Source of the DNA: Moringa oleifera
Lineage: Eukaryota > Streptophyta > Magnoliopsida > Brassicales > Moringaceae
Reading direction: 5' to 3'
DNA: 64,000 nt
Assembly: GCA_021397835.1 (NCBI GenBank)
Contig: JAJFZO010000087.1
Coordinates: 5,906,001-5,970,000 of the forward strand
The notes beneath the pieces are model-generated. The model did no database searches. It worked only from the letters and a program-made list of their open reading frames with translations, and was not told the DNA's origin. Positions 32,547-42,839 of the stretch are shown in pieces. Position numbers and translations under genes: made by a program. The first letter of the stretch is position 1. The number at the start of each line of letters is the position of its first letter.

Positions 32547-33520
32547 ACGATTTTTTCAAACCTTAGAGCATATATTAACTCATATATCTTTTTTAGTCGT
32601 TTTAATTGTAATTACAATTTTTTTTTAAACCTTATTAGTCAATGAAATGATAGAACTGTATGATTCATCAGACAAGGGCATGATAGTTACCTTTTTTGTA
32701 TAACAAGATTATTAGCCACTCGTTGGATTTATTCGGGCCATTTCCCATTAGGTAATTTGTATGAATCATTAATCTTTCTTTCATGGAGTTTCTCCACTAT
32801 TCATATGCTTTTCTATTTTAAGAAAAAGCATAAAAATCATTTAAACATAATAACTGCGCCAAGTGCTATTTTTACCCAAGGTTTTGCTACTTGATGTCTT
32901 TCAAAGAAAATGCCTAAATCTGTAATATTAGTACCTGCTCTCCAATCCTAGTGGTTAATGATGCACGTAAGTATGATGGTATTAGGCTATGCTGCTCCCT
33001 TTTGTGGATCATTATTATTAGTAGCTCTTCTAGTCATTACATTTCGAAAAGTCATAAAATTTTTTTGGTAAAAGTAATAATTTCTTAAATGAGTCATTTT
33101 CTTTTGGTAAAATTCAATACTTGAATGAAAGAGGCAATATTTTACTAAACACTTATTTTCTTTCTTTTCAAAATTATTACAACTATCGATTGATTCAACT
33201 ATTAGATCATTGGAGTTATCGTATTATTAGTCTTAGGTTTATCTTTTTAACCATAGGCATTTTTTCAAGAGCAATATGGGCTAATGAGGCATGGGTATCA
33301 TATTGGAATTGGGACCCAAAAAAAAAAAACTTGGGCCTTTATTACTTGGACCATATTCGTGATTTATTTACATATTCGAAGAAATATCAATTTGGTAAGT
33401 ATAAATTCTGCAATTGTGGCTTCTATAGGCTTTATTATAATTTGGATATGCTATTTTGGCGTCAATCTATTAGGACTAGGTTTACAAAGTTATGGTTCAT
33501 TTACATTAACATCTAATTGA
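32547..33520 (+). pseudogene. ccsA: ccsA (cytochrome c biogenesis protein), decayed
   Basis: Plastid CcsA attaches haem to c-type cytochromes at the thylakoid. Recognisable segments: LEHILTHI at the start (32567), [19 protein letters not shown] text near 32710, [13 protein letters not shown] near 32960-33000, then 33121-33520 with [42 protein letters not shown] and a C-terminus ending YGSFTLTSN and TGA. The haem-binding [16 protein letters not shown] motif is changed (Gly to Val), and an A-run frameshift follows DPK. The expected ATG reads ACG (32547) and an extra A follows it. Several frameshifts mean no full protein. Convergent with ndhD, as in plastids. Confidence 0.9.
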
Positions 33521-33700
33521 ATTGAAGAAAGGGGCTAACAAATATAAAAGATGGGATAGCGTATATATATAAAAGTAAGAAAATTGAGTGTAAGACGTCA
33601 AGAACCTCTTGAATCACTACACTACTTGATTCAAAAGGTTCCAACAAACGCCAAGTATGTCTGGTTTCAATTCAATTTCTTTTTTTTTTATTCATGAAAA

Positions 33701-35189
33701 CTATCTATAAAAATAATTAGATAGAATAGCTTCGACCTTGTCACTTGATAATGAGAGAACGAAATCTGAATAAATACCAATAACTATTATGGGTAGAAGA
33801 ATAGAGATCGAAACAAATAACTCTCGTGGTCCAAAATAAAAATAAAAATACAAGTTTAGGTCATTAATTAGCTTGTATCTATAGAACATTTGGTGTGACA
33901 TAGATAATGAATAAATAGGAGTTAATATCATTTTAATTGCCATTACAAAAGTAATTAATATTTTTGGCTGGTAATTATTCAAAAAAATACTATAAATTCT
34001 GCAACAAAACCATTCATGCCCGGTAATGCAAGGGAAGCCATCGATAAGATACTAAACATTATAAATATTTTTGGAATTAAGATAGCGGTTCCGCTCATTT
34101 CGTCGAGATAAGTAAGACATATTCTATCATAACTCGTTCCTGCTAAGAAAAAAAGTGCAGCGCCAATAAATCCATGAGAGACTATTTGTAAAATGGCTCC
34201 ATTGAGTCTCGGATCGGTTATAGAACCAATTCCTATAATTATAAAACCTATATGAGATATGGAAGAATATGTTATTCTTTTTTTTTTAAATTACGTTGAC
34301 CAGGAGATGTTGAAGCTACATAAATTATTTAAATTGTACCTACTACGAACAACCAGGGAGAAAATATAGAATGAGCATGGGGTAATAATTCCATATTGAT
34401 TCAAACCAACCCATATGCTCCCATTTTTAATAAGATTTTGGCGAGAAGCATACAAGTACTGTAATGTGCCTCTCCATGGGTGTTTGGTAGCCATGTATGT
34501 AAGGGTATAATCGGTGATTTGACAGCAAAAGCAATAAGAAATCCAAATATAAAATATTATTTCGAGTGCGATAGGATATGATTGATTTGTTAATATTTCA
34601 AAATTTAATGTTGGTTCATTGGAACCATATGAACCGATACCCAAAACTCCTATTAATAGAAAAACGAAACTTCCTCCAGTGTAAAAAATAAACTTTGTAG
34701 CTAAATACAGACGTTTCTTTCCTCCCCACATGGATAGAAGTAAATAAACTGGAATTAATTCTAACTCCCACATGATGAAAAAAAGTAAAAGATCTTAAGA
34801 AGAAAATGATCCTATTTGACCGCTGTATATTGCTAACATCAGAAAATGGAATAATCGAGAATCTCGAGTAACTGGTCGAGCCGCTAAGGTAGCTAAAGTA
34901 GTGATAAATCCCGTTAGTAAAATAGGACCTATGGAAAGTCCATCTATTCCCAATCTCAAGTAAAATCTAAAAAATTGATCCATTTATAATCTTCCGTAAA
35001 CTGAATCAATGGATCGTCCAATTAAAAATAATAACAAAATGCATAGGTCATTAGAAGGAGTTCTAAGACACATATAGATATTGTATACCACCTAATTACC
35101 TTATTTCCTCTATGAGGGAGAAAAAAAATTAAGGAACCTGTAGATATGGGCAAAACTACAATTATTGTTAACCAAGGAAAATAATTCGT
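33701..35189 (-). pseudogene. ndhD: ndhD (NADH dehydrogenase-like subunit 4), decayed
   Basis: Subunit of the plastid NDH complex, a thylakoid membrane protein. Segments on the - strand: [15 protein letters not shown] (35186), [20 protein letters not shown] (about 34950), [20 protein letters not shown] (34773), [16 protein letters not shown] text (about 34620), [11 protein letters not shown] region (about 34230), [11 protein letters not shown] (about 33960), and the C-terminus ending SNYFYR at 33701. The start position is ACG (35189), the codon that many plants edit to AUG in ndhD RNA. A stop at about 34793 and at least two frameshifts (about 34540 and 34280) break it. Normal length is about 500 codons. 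Confidence 0.92.
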
Positions 35190-35323
35190 GGTAAAGACAA
35201 GGTACACTTGGAACAAAAACCCGTACTAAAAAAAATAGAATATTTTTTTCGAGTATGGGTTTTTGTTAGTAAAAAAAATCAAATGTATTCAAAATATATT
35301 CAAGTGAGGTCTTTTGGAACATA

Positions 35324-35560
35324 TCAATAAGCTAGACCCATGCTTTGAGTTGTTTCATTCCATAAATAAACTCAAACGCTCAAGAAATCTATTGGATAGG
35401 CGGATTCACATCTCTTTCAACCAACACAGTCCTTTGTTCTTGGAGCAGAAGCTATTTACTTAGCTTTACATCCTTCCTTAGGTATCATTTCTAATACGTC
35501 TGTGGGGCAGGCTTGAATACATCCTATACATGTATCATAAATTTTTACTTAATGTGACGT
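35324..35560 (-). pseudogene. psaC: psaC (photosystem I iron-sulfur subunit VII), decayed
   Basis: PsaC holds two 4Fe-4S clusters of photosystem I. The - strand reads [10 protein letters not shown], then IQACP where the family has TQCVRACP (9 bases deleted, removing a cluster Cys), then [13 protein letters not shown]-stop, IASAPRTKDCVG-stop-KRCESA, PIDFLSV-stop-VYLWNETT, and MGLAY plus TGA. The start codon position reads ACG and codon 4 is a stop. At least five in-frame stops occur in about 80 codons, so it is far gone. It lies between ndhD and ndhE as in plastids. Confidence 0.9.
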
Positions 35561-35793
35561 AAGATCTATAAATTTTTGAATATCATAAATTTTCAATCTA
35601 GTAAATTTATAAATGAATCATAAATTTAAACACTAAATAAATCAATAATTTACTTTACCAGTAATTTTTCTAATCAACTTATTTCTGGATCAACTCATAA
35701 GAAAGGGCCAAGATACTTTGATTTCTGACGTTTTCGTAAATATGATCTATTAAACGTATTATACATGTTAATTTACATTGATGAATATTAATG

Positions 35794-36099
35794 TTACTTA
35801 TTCAACAAAGTCGATTGGTTAATAGGAGTGGATTTTATGTTACGATAAATTGACGAAACAATAGCTAATCCAATAGCTGCTTCGACGGCTACAATTGCTA
35901 TAACAAAAATTGAGAAAATATCCCCTTTCAATTGATGATTATCAAAAAAATCAAAAAATGTTACAAAATTCATATTAATCGCATTCAAGATAAGTTCAAG
36001 ACACATAAGAGCCCTAACCATATTTCGACTTGTAATCAATCCATAAATATCGATAAAAAATAAATAAGCACTCAAAACAAGTACATGTTCGAGCATCAT
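35794..36099 (-). pseudogene. ndhE: ndhE-derived ORF, still open (101 codons)
   Basis: NdhE (NDH subunit 4L) is a small three-helix membrane subunit. This copy has the normal length of 101 codons with ATG and stop and no internal stop: [65 protein letters not shown] and final SLLNK-like end (TLLNK). It is the only NDH gene of the block that stays open, but it has no sign of a transit peptide and its neighbours are dead, so it is called a pseudogene. Missense changes against the usual plastid sequence are visible (for example S-to-F and G-to-D early on). Confidence 0.85.
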
Positions 36100-36347
36100 T
36101 GACCGACTCCTTATAAATGTTATAAATTTCGATTTAGCTCAACATAACCAATACAATAATTCAACGGATTCGATTGACTAGAATATAATAAGTATAGATC
36201 AAAAGAATATATTGGTAATAGATTGAATAAAATAATTAATTTTTATTTTCAAAATAAATAGTATTCAAATAAAATTGAAGGGAAATGGGTGTGATAACAC
36301 AGAAAAAAAGTTTTGTTTGGATTGCTCTTTTTAATTAGAAAGATTTA

Positions 36348-36879
36348 TTACTGACGAGCCACTGCAATTGTACCTATCAAAGTAACTAAAAGAATTATCA
36401 AAATGAGTTCAAATGGAAGAAAAAAAATCTGTTGATAAATGAATTCCAATTTGTTAACTACTACTTATCAAATCTTGCTCTAGAATCTAGTTTAATCTTG
36501 TAGTCCAAATAACCCCGTACCATGATGTATCTAGAATAGTAGTAATTAACGAAAGAAAAATACTTGTACAAACCAACAAAGTAATCCCATCCCCAACCGT
36601 CGATAGATTAAAATATGTGTAATATTCTAAACCATTCATGAACATCACAGTAAATATGATTAAAACATTTATGGCCCTCACGTAAATAAGGAGCTGTGCA
36701 GCAGCTACAAAATGGGAATTTGATAGAATATAGAATAAGGATATACAAACAAGAACAAATACCAACGAAAAGGTAGAAAAAATTGGGTTGGTAAGTAATA
36801 CCAATCCCAGACCTCCTAATATAAGACCTGATCCTATAAAAACTAAAAGCAAATCATGTATTGGTCTAGGCAAATCCAT
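36348..36879 (-). pseudogene. ndhG: ndhG (NADH dehydrogenase-like subunit 6), one or two stops
   Basis: The first 130 codons are open: [78 protein letters not shown] stop at 36487 replaces the Gln of TKLNQILEQ (C-to-T type). The frame then continues ILEQDLIS, a second stop, QIGIHLSTDFFLPFELI, LLVTLIGTIAVARQ and the true end at 36348. Length is right for the family (about 176 codons). Position between ndhE and ndhI is the plastid order. Confidence 0.92.
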
Positions 36880-37271
36880 TAGATGTAAAAAAAAAAAAAA
36901 AGAGATAAATAAATCAAAATGCTTTTCATGACCTTATTGACCTGACCAAGAAATTTATTTATAATATATTCCTATTTGGATTAAATTATAATATAATGGG
37001 TATGAATTGATGTAAACACAGGTCTAGTTATCGAAAAATTTTGTTCTTTTCTTTATTTGAAAGGGTATTTTGAACCCATATATTTTAAAAGAATTACAGA
37101 GATATTACATTAATAAAATACATTTTCAATACAAATTAAGTCGTAAGTCTCATCAACCAATTTCTAGTCGAAATTTGTAGTTATTGACCAAGCAAAGAGA
37201 AAGATCTCATTATTTAAAACCAAAAACGGACCTTAGTAATTTTCAATTACTCCTTAATCAAATCAAAAGGT
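36880..37271. other. ndhG-ndhI spacer (plastid-derived)
   Basis: Non-coding plastid spacer; poly(A) at about 36886-36900. No transposon or gene. Confidence 0.6.
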
Positions 37272-37775
37272 TTACCTATTTTTTCTTTGAGGAGAATTCA
37301 AAATTGTTCGAATTGTATAATCGTCAATTACTGACATTGGTAAATGACCTAAAGCAATTTGATTGTAATTCAATTCGTGACAATCGTATGTCGAAAGTTC
37401 ATATTCTTCGGTCATTGATAAACAATTTGTTGGACAATACTCAATGTAGTTACCACAAAACATACAGATTTCGAAATCAATACTATAATTAAGCAATTGT
37501 TTCTTTTGAATATCGGTTTCAAATTTTCAATCAACATCAGGCAGATCCATAGGACATACCCGAACACATACTTCATAAGCAATGCATTTATCAAATTCAA
37601 AATGGATTCAACCATGAAAACGCTCTGATGTTATTAATTTTTCATAAGGATATTGAATAGTTACAGGTAAATGATTTCCATGTGATAAGGTAATCATGAA
37701 ACTTTGACCAATGTAGCTTACAGCTCGGACTGTTTGTTGACCATAATTCATAAACCCAGTTACCATAGGGAACAT
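37272..37775 (-). pseudogene. ndhI: ndhI (NDH iron-sulfur subunit), decayed
   Basis: NdhI carries two 4Fe-4S clusters in the NDH peripheral arm. From [18 protein letters not shown] the frame runs to LITSERFHG, then a stop where Arg is expected (CGA to TGA), then FDKCIAYEVCVRVCP, in which the second cluster Cys is Tyr. VVD-Trp follows as TGA, then [22 protein letters not shown], again with one cluster Cys changed to Tyr. The C-terminus [22 protein letters not shown] ends at a stop at 37272. The two stops and two Cys-to-Tyr changes are all C-to-T or G-to-A. Length about 168 codons, normal. Confidence 0.93.
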
Positions 37776-37865
37776 ATCGTAAATATCTATGAATAATTTT
37801 ATCTTTGTTTCTTTCTCTTGTTTGAACCAAGTCATGAATGTCGTATTCTTTTTTTTTTCTTTACA

Positions 37866-39219
37866 TTACAATGAAAGGAGTTGGGAAGAAGTTGTTAATA
37901 ATAGATTACCGAGAGAAATAGACAAAAGAAATTTCCATCCAAGACTTAATAGTTGGTCCATTCTTAGGTCGTCTCCAACGAGACAGTAAAACGACATTTT
38001 ACCGTAAAAAACAAAGTGAAATCATCTCCAACGAGACGACAAATTGATCACTTCAATTTGGTGCAGCACTGTAGCTGCACCAAATTGGTAAAATTTTAAA
38101 ATAATTTTTTTTACAAATTACTTTTTTAAAGGTTTTGAATCAAATATATTTTTGATCAATAACTTAATAAATATATGATATTATTAGAAAAAATTATACC
38201 ATTAAGAATATCTCATCAAGACTTTAAAATGAGACCAATATTCAATATATAATTTTATTTTATTTAAATTATTATTAATAATAATTTATTTAATTATTGT
38301 AATGTGTTAGTGATTTTATTTTGTCTTGTACCATGTAATGAAATTTTAATATCGATTTGAATCATGTATGTAAAACTACTCTATCAAAAAATTATATATT
38401 ATCATAAAAATATAAGTAACTCATAAAAATAATTAAGTTAAAATTACGATTAAAATATTTTTATGAAATTTAATTGATAAATTATTATTTCAAAATTATT
38501 AAAAATTATAATTTATTATATAATATTAATTTTCTAAAAATATATAAATATAAATTAAAATTTTAAAATATATTAATTATTTTAAAATATTTATAAATTA
38601 ATCAATATTTATAAATATTTTTATTAATAATTATTATTTATATTATTAAAATAATATTATAACACCAATTTGGTGTAAATAGATTGGAGATGAAAAAAAT
38701 TTAGTGTTGGAATATTTTAAAAAGATTCTTTTTTAACATTAAATTGATGTTAAATTTAATGTATAGTATTGGAGATGGCCTTAGGCTAGGTAAAGTCCAT
38801 CTTGTTGTAATAGGAATGAACAAGAACAAATAAGTTTTAGCTAATGTAATAAAGATACTAATTGTTGTTCCAAGGATTCCATCCGTTTTATTTATTTTAA
38901 CTAGCTCCGAGAACCGATATGTACGAAATAGAAATATTCCAACTGCTCAAGTATAGAACTGTTACAAATTAGGAAGAAACTAATAGATTTAGATGGGAAG
39001 CAACATAAAGTAAACCAAATTTGATACCTGAATATTCAGTTTGATAACTTGTTACTGATTCTTCTTTTGCTTTTGGTAAATCAAAGGGTAACCTCTCATA
39101 TTCTGCTAGGAAAGAAATTAGAAAAATGATAAACTCAATAGGTTGACGCCACAAATTCCACCCCTAAACCCCATATTTTGACTGCACCTTAACCATGTCA
39201 ACTGTACTTGAACTGTTAG
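37866..39219 (-). pseudogene. ndhA: ndhA exon 2, split by a MITE
   Basis: Exon 2 starts near 39219 just after the intron: SNSSSTVDMVKVQSKYG, stop, [54 protein letters not shown], stop. It continues in broken frames to TTRWTLPSL at about 38790. There the MITE (37967-38780) interrupts it. The reading resumes at 37963 as [21 protein letters not shown] and ends at stop 37866-37868 after SSQLLSL. Joining across the MITE restores the plastid order of codons, which fixes the insertion point. The gene was already carrying stops. Confidence 0.93.
37967..38780. mobile_element. PIF/Harbinger (Tourist)-like MITE inside ndhA exon 2
   Basis: Left end GGTCGTCTCCAACGAGAC and right end ATAGTATTGGAGATGGCC are imperfect inverted repeats (GGYCRTCTCCAAYR). 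A second copy of the left word (CATCTCCAACGAGACGAC) lies at 38022. Direct repeat TTA flanks both sides (37964-37966 and 38781-38783), the usual Harbinger target. The interior is about 75-80% A/T with no ORF, so it is non-autonomous. It contains a small inverted repeat around CAATTTGGTGCAGC / GCTGCACCAAATTG at 38057-38093. Confidence 0.88.
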
Positions 39220-40340
39220 ATAATCATAGTGGGTGATAACATCACTATTTCCATCGCTATTACAAAATCGTACATGAGGTTTTCGCCTCATACGACTCCT
39301 CGTGAGCTGCAAATAAATCTAAGGACCGAACCAATATTATTCATCTTGATATGGTTATAGAATAGATGAAATCAAAATTTATCGGAAGACCTAAAATTAT
39401 ACCAGTGGAATTCTGATTGCTATAACTATAATAATAAATAAAGAAAAATGCTTCTAAATTCATCTCATCCCTTAATAATTTCAATTGATATTTGTTGAGT
39501 AATAACTTACTCCTTCACCTTCAATAAAATACTCCTTGTAGAAATATCAATAGGTATTTCAGCCCATCATTTTCGATTACGAAAAAGAGTTAGACATCCC
39601 ATTAGTTCATGACTTATGACACAAATTTGATTTCTTGAAATATATGAAAGAAATACTAAAATAAAAAAGATCTCTTTTTTTTTCGTTCTTATTCTTCTTT
39701 TTGAGAAAAAAGCGAGTGGGCTAAAAGCTAAAATGAAAATAAAATAATAAAGGATTATTTCATTCCTGATAGTCATTGCTTTAATCGATGGATAGGAGCG
39801 TACCCTGGATTGAAAGCATGGGAAGTACTGCGTGATCATTTCTGCCAACTTAAAGCCCCAGTTAGCATTCCTTTGTGTTATGCAAAAAATAGAATATCCT
39901 TTTACTTTTTTAAAATTTTTGTAATCACCATTACTAATCCTTTGTGTCTTTTGGTGTTCCTAATCATCCAATCGTTTTTGCTCAATCCCCCCTTGGTACT
40001 ACATGAACGGTAATCCATACAACCGATAATGAAAACTTCATATGGTTAATCTTTTGAACTCACTTCAAGTCAAGATGACTAATCAACCAATCTTGGGGTA
40101 AAGTGGCTCTTCCACTTATATTTGTTTCCATTTAACTCTTGTACATAGAAAATGAGACTCAATTTTTCCTTTTACTGCGAATTTATAAGCGGTTTTCTTT
40201 CACTCATATAACTATCTAATTTACTTTATTAACATTAACCCCAAAGATGAATAATGAAGATATTTATTTAATTCATTCACCTCATTTTTCTAGAACGAAA
40301 GAAATAAGGGAAAGAAAAGTTTATGTTTCAACAATCACAC
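39220..40340 (-). other. ndhA group II intron (plastid-derived)
   Basis: The 5' splice site reads GTGTGA (family GTGCG). A domain V hairpin with GTATGAGGCGAAAACCTCATGTAC lies at 39266-39300 on the - strand, and the 3' end is ...ATTAT before CTAACAG. Retention of this intron shows transfer as DNA, not as spliced RNA. Confidence 0.85.
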
Positions 40341-40892
40341 ATTGAGATATTGATAAAACATATAGTGTTAATGGTATTTTATAACTAATTGATTGAGCAG
40401 CTGCTCATAGACTACCTAAAAAATTTATTTATTATTTGATCCATATCCTGACATAAGAAGTCCAATAGGAGAAATACTTGAGATGGCAATCCATAAAAAA
40501 ATACCAATATTGAGAGTAGTTAAAACAGGGTGATTGCCAAAAGGAATTATTGAATAAGTTAGTAAAATTGATATAACGACTATAGACGGTTCAATATTGA
40601 ATAAAAGAATATTTCTTCTAGATGGAAGAAGATTCTCTTTGAAAAGTGGTTTTATTCCATCCACTAGAGCTTGAAGAATTCCCAAAAGGCTGGCGTATTC
40701 AAGTCCAATATGCTGTTGTATCCCTGCAGATATTTCTCTTTCTGACCACATAATTACTAGTACACCTGTTGTGATCCCTAACATAGGAGTCAAAATAGGG
40801 ACAAGTATCCATATGATTCCACATACCTCTTTTAAAGATTCCAATATGGAAAAAGAATTGATATCTTGTACTTTTATTATATCAATTATCAT
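40341..40892 (-). pseudogene. ndhA: ndhA exon 1, decayed
   Basis: NdhA is the membrane subunit of NDH next to the iron-sulfur arm. The frame from 40892 reads [97 protein letters not shown], then a stop at 40425 in place of Tyr. After it comes FLGSLWAAAQSIS, another stop, and IPLTLYVLSIS at the exon end. Changes such as Arg to His (IQQR to IQQH) and Gly to Arg fit C-to-T/G-to-A decay. The start overlaps the end of ndhH (40894) closely, as in plastids. Confidence 0.93.
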
Positions 40893-40893
40893 T

Positions 40894-42079
40894 TTAATGA
40901 TCAACTTCTCCCGTAACGATATCTATGCTACCGAGTATCGTCACAATATCAGCCAATTTCATTCTTTTAACTAGTTGAGGAAGAATTTGCAAATTAATAA
41001 AACTCGACGGGTAAATTTTCCATCTCCACGGAAATCCACTTTGATCCCCTATCAGAAAAATTCCTATTTCTCCCTTTTGGGCTTTGACTCTTACATAAAG
41101 CTCTTGTTTCAGTAATTCAAAAGTCAGAGATAGTTTTTTACTAATGAATCGATATTCAAAATCACTCCATTTTGGATCCCTTTTTCTATCAAAGCATCGG
41201 ATTTTTAAATTCTCATAGGGACCTCTTGGAATTCCTTCTAAAGCCTCTTGAATAATTTTTATGGATTCTGTCATTTTCCTCATTTGTACTAAATAACAAG
41301 CTAATAAATCTCCTCCATTTTACTACTGGACTTCCCAATCAAATTCGTCGTAAGACTCATAATGATCAACTTTATGAAGATACCATTGTATTCCAGATGC
41401 GCATAGCATTGGTCCGGATAAACCCCAATTTGTTACTTCTTCTCCATCAATAAAGCCCACTCCTTCAACTCGTTCTAAAAAAATAAGATTTCGTGTAATA
41501 AGTTTCTGATATTTAATAATCCCTGTTAAAAAATAATCGTAAAAATCCAAGCATTTGTCTATCCAACCATGAGGTAGGTCAACCGCTATTCCTCTGATAT
41601 GAAAATAATTATGCATCATTCTCATACCATGGTAGCTTCAAATAGATCATATACTAATTCTCATTCTCTGAATATATATATATATATATAGAAGTCTATG
41701 CACCAATATCTGCCATAAAAAGGCCAAGCCATAACAGATGAGAAGCTATACGACTCAATTCCAACGTAATTACTCTAATATAGCTAGCTCTTTTGGGAAA
41801 TTGAATATTTCCTAACTGCTCTAGTCCATTTACGGCTGTTGCTTTGGTGAACATAATAGCTAAATAATCCCACCATGTTACAGAAGGCAGATATTGTATA
41901 ATTGTTCGATTTTCTATAATTTTTTCCATTCCTCTATGTAAATAACCTAATACTGGTTCACAGTCAATAACATCTTCACCATCTAGAGTAAGGATTAGAC
42001 GAAGAACACCATGCATTGATGGGTGGAGAAGGCCCATATTGACTATCATAAGATCTTTTCCTATAATTGGTATATTCAT
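40894..42079 (-). pseudogene. ndhH: ndhH (NDH 49-kDa subunit), three fragments
   Basis: Three open stretches in the same order as plastid NdhH. 42079-41696: [50 protein letters not shown]. 41625-41323: [53 protein letters not shown]. 41283-40894: [69 protein letters not shown]. The break after DIGA is Gln to stop (CAG to TAG). An (AT)n run at 41677-41691 lies in the damaged part between fragments 1 and 2. Total length about 393 codons is normal. Confidence 0.94.
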
Positions 42080-42183
42080 AAGTTTTTCCTTGATTCATTC
42101 TTACATGAATTTAATTGCTAAAAATGAAAAGAAGGTCATCAAAATTCAAGATCTAATAATTTAATTAATCCAAAATTTTCAAA

Positions 42184-42449
42184 TTAACGATTTTTGGATT
42201 CCCGAATATCCAACTGATTAATTAATTCTTCATAATGTACTCTATTTTTCTTTAACAAACAAGACAGCAGCTGTTGACGTTTCTCCAAAATTTTTCGTAA
42301 ACCTCTCTGAGATAAATAGTCTTTTTTATGCAATTCCAAATGTGAAGTAAGTCCTTGTATCTTATAGGTGAAACTGAATACTTGAAATTCAACAGACCCA
42401 CTCTTTTGTTTTTTTTTTCTTGAAATGAGATGAATGAATTTATTATCAC
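42184..42449 (-). pseudogene. rps15: rps15 (plastid 30S ribosomal protein S15), frameshifted near the start
   Basis: The N-terminus [10 protein letters not shown] (from 42449) is in one frame. The rest, [68 protein letters not shown], is in another and open to the stop at 42184. The shift lies in the A-run after QEKK (about 42412-42420). The long open frame from 42477 uses an unrelated upstream ATG. Length and place between ndhH and ycf1 are as in plastids. Confidence 0.9.
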
Positions 42450-42839
42450 AAAGCAAAATTCCTCTCCCCTTACCCATTTTTTTTAAGGATATGCATTTTA
42501 CCGATCAATAATAATAATGCCACACAACGATCTTAATTTAGTTACGAACTTCCTAATTTTATCAAATAAAATTAATCAACCTAATTTTTTATTTGATTTG
42601 GATAGGTATACAAAAAAAAAAAAAACAGGATGGTATATTTCTTTAAAAGATAAAATAAAATTTTAGATGTAAAATAAGAAGATTCTGTTGATTCATTTAT
42701 AGATTTAATTGATCTATATGTCATTAAATTTATATCATGTATTAGAATGATGCATCAAAATGGAATCTAAGACAATCCACGTGTGCATGTATTTGTTTTC
42801 ATATATCTTAAAGTACATGATATGTAACAAAATGTATGA
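42450..42839. other. rps15-ycf1 spacer (plastid-derived)
   Basis: AT-rich non-coding plastid spacer; poly(A) at about 42611-42624. No inserted element seen. Confidence 0.6.
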
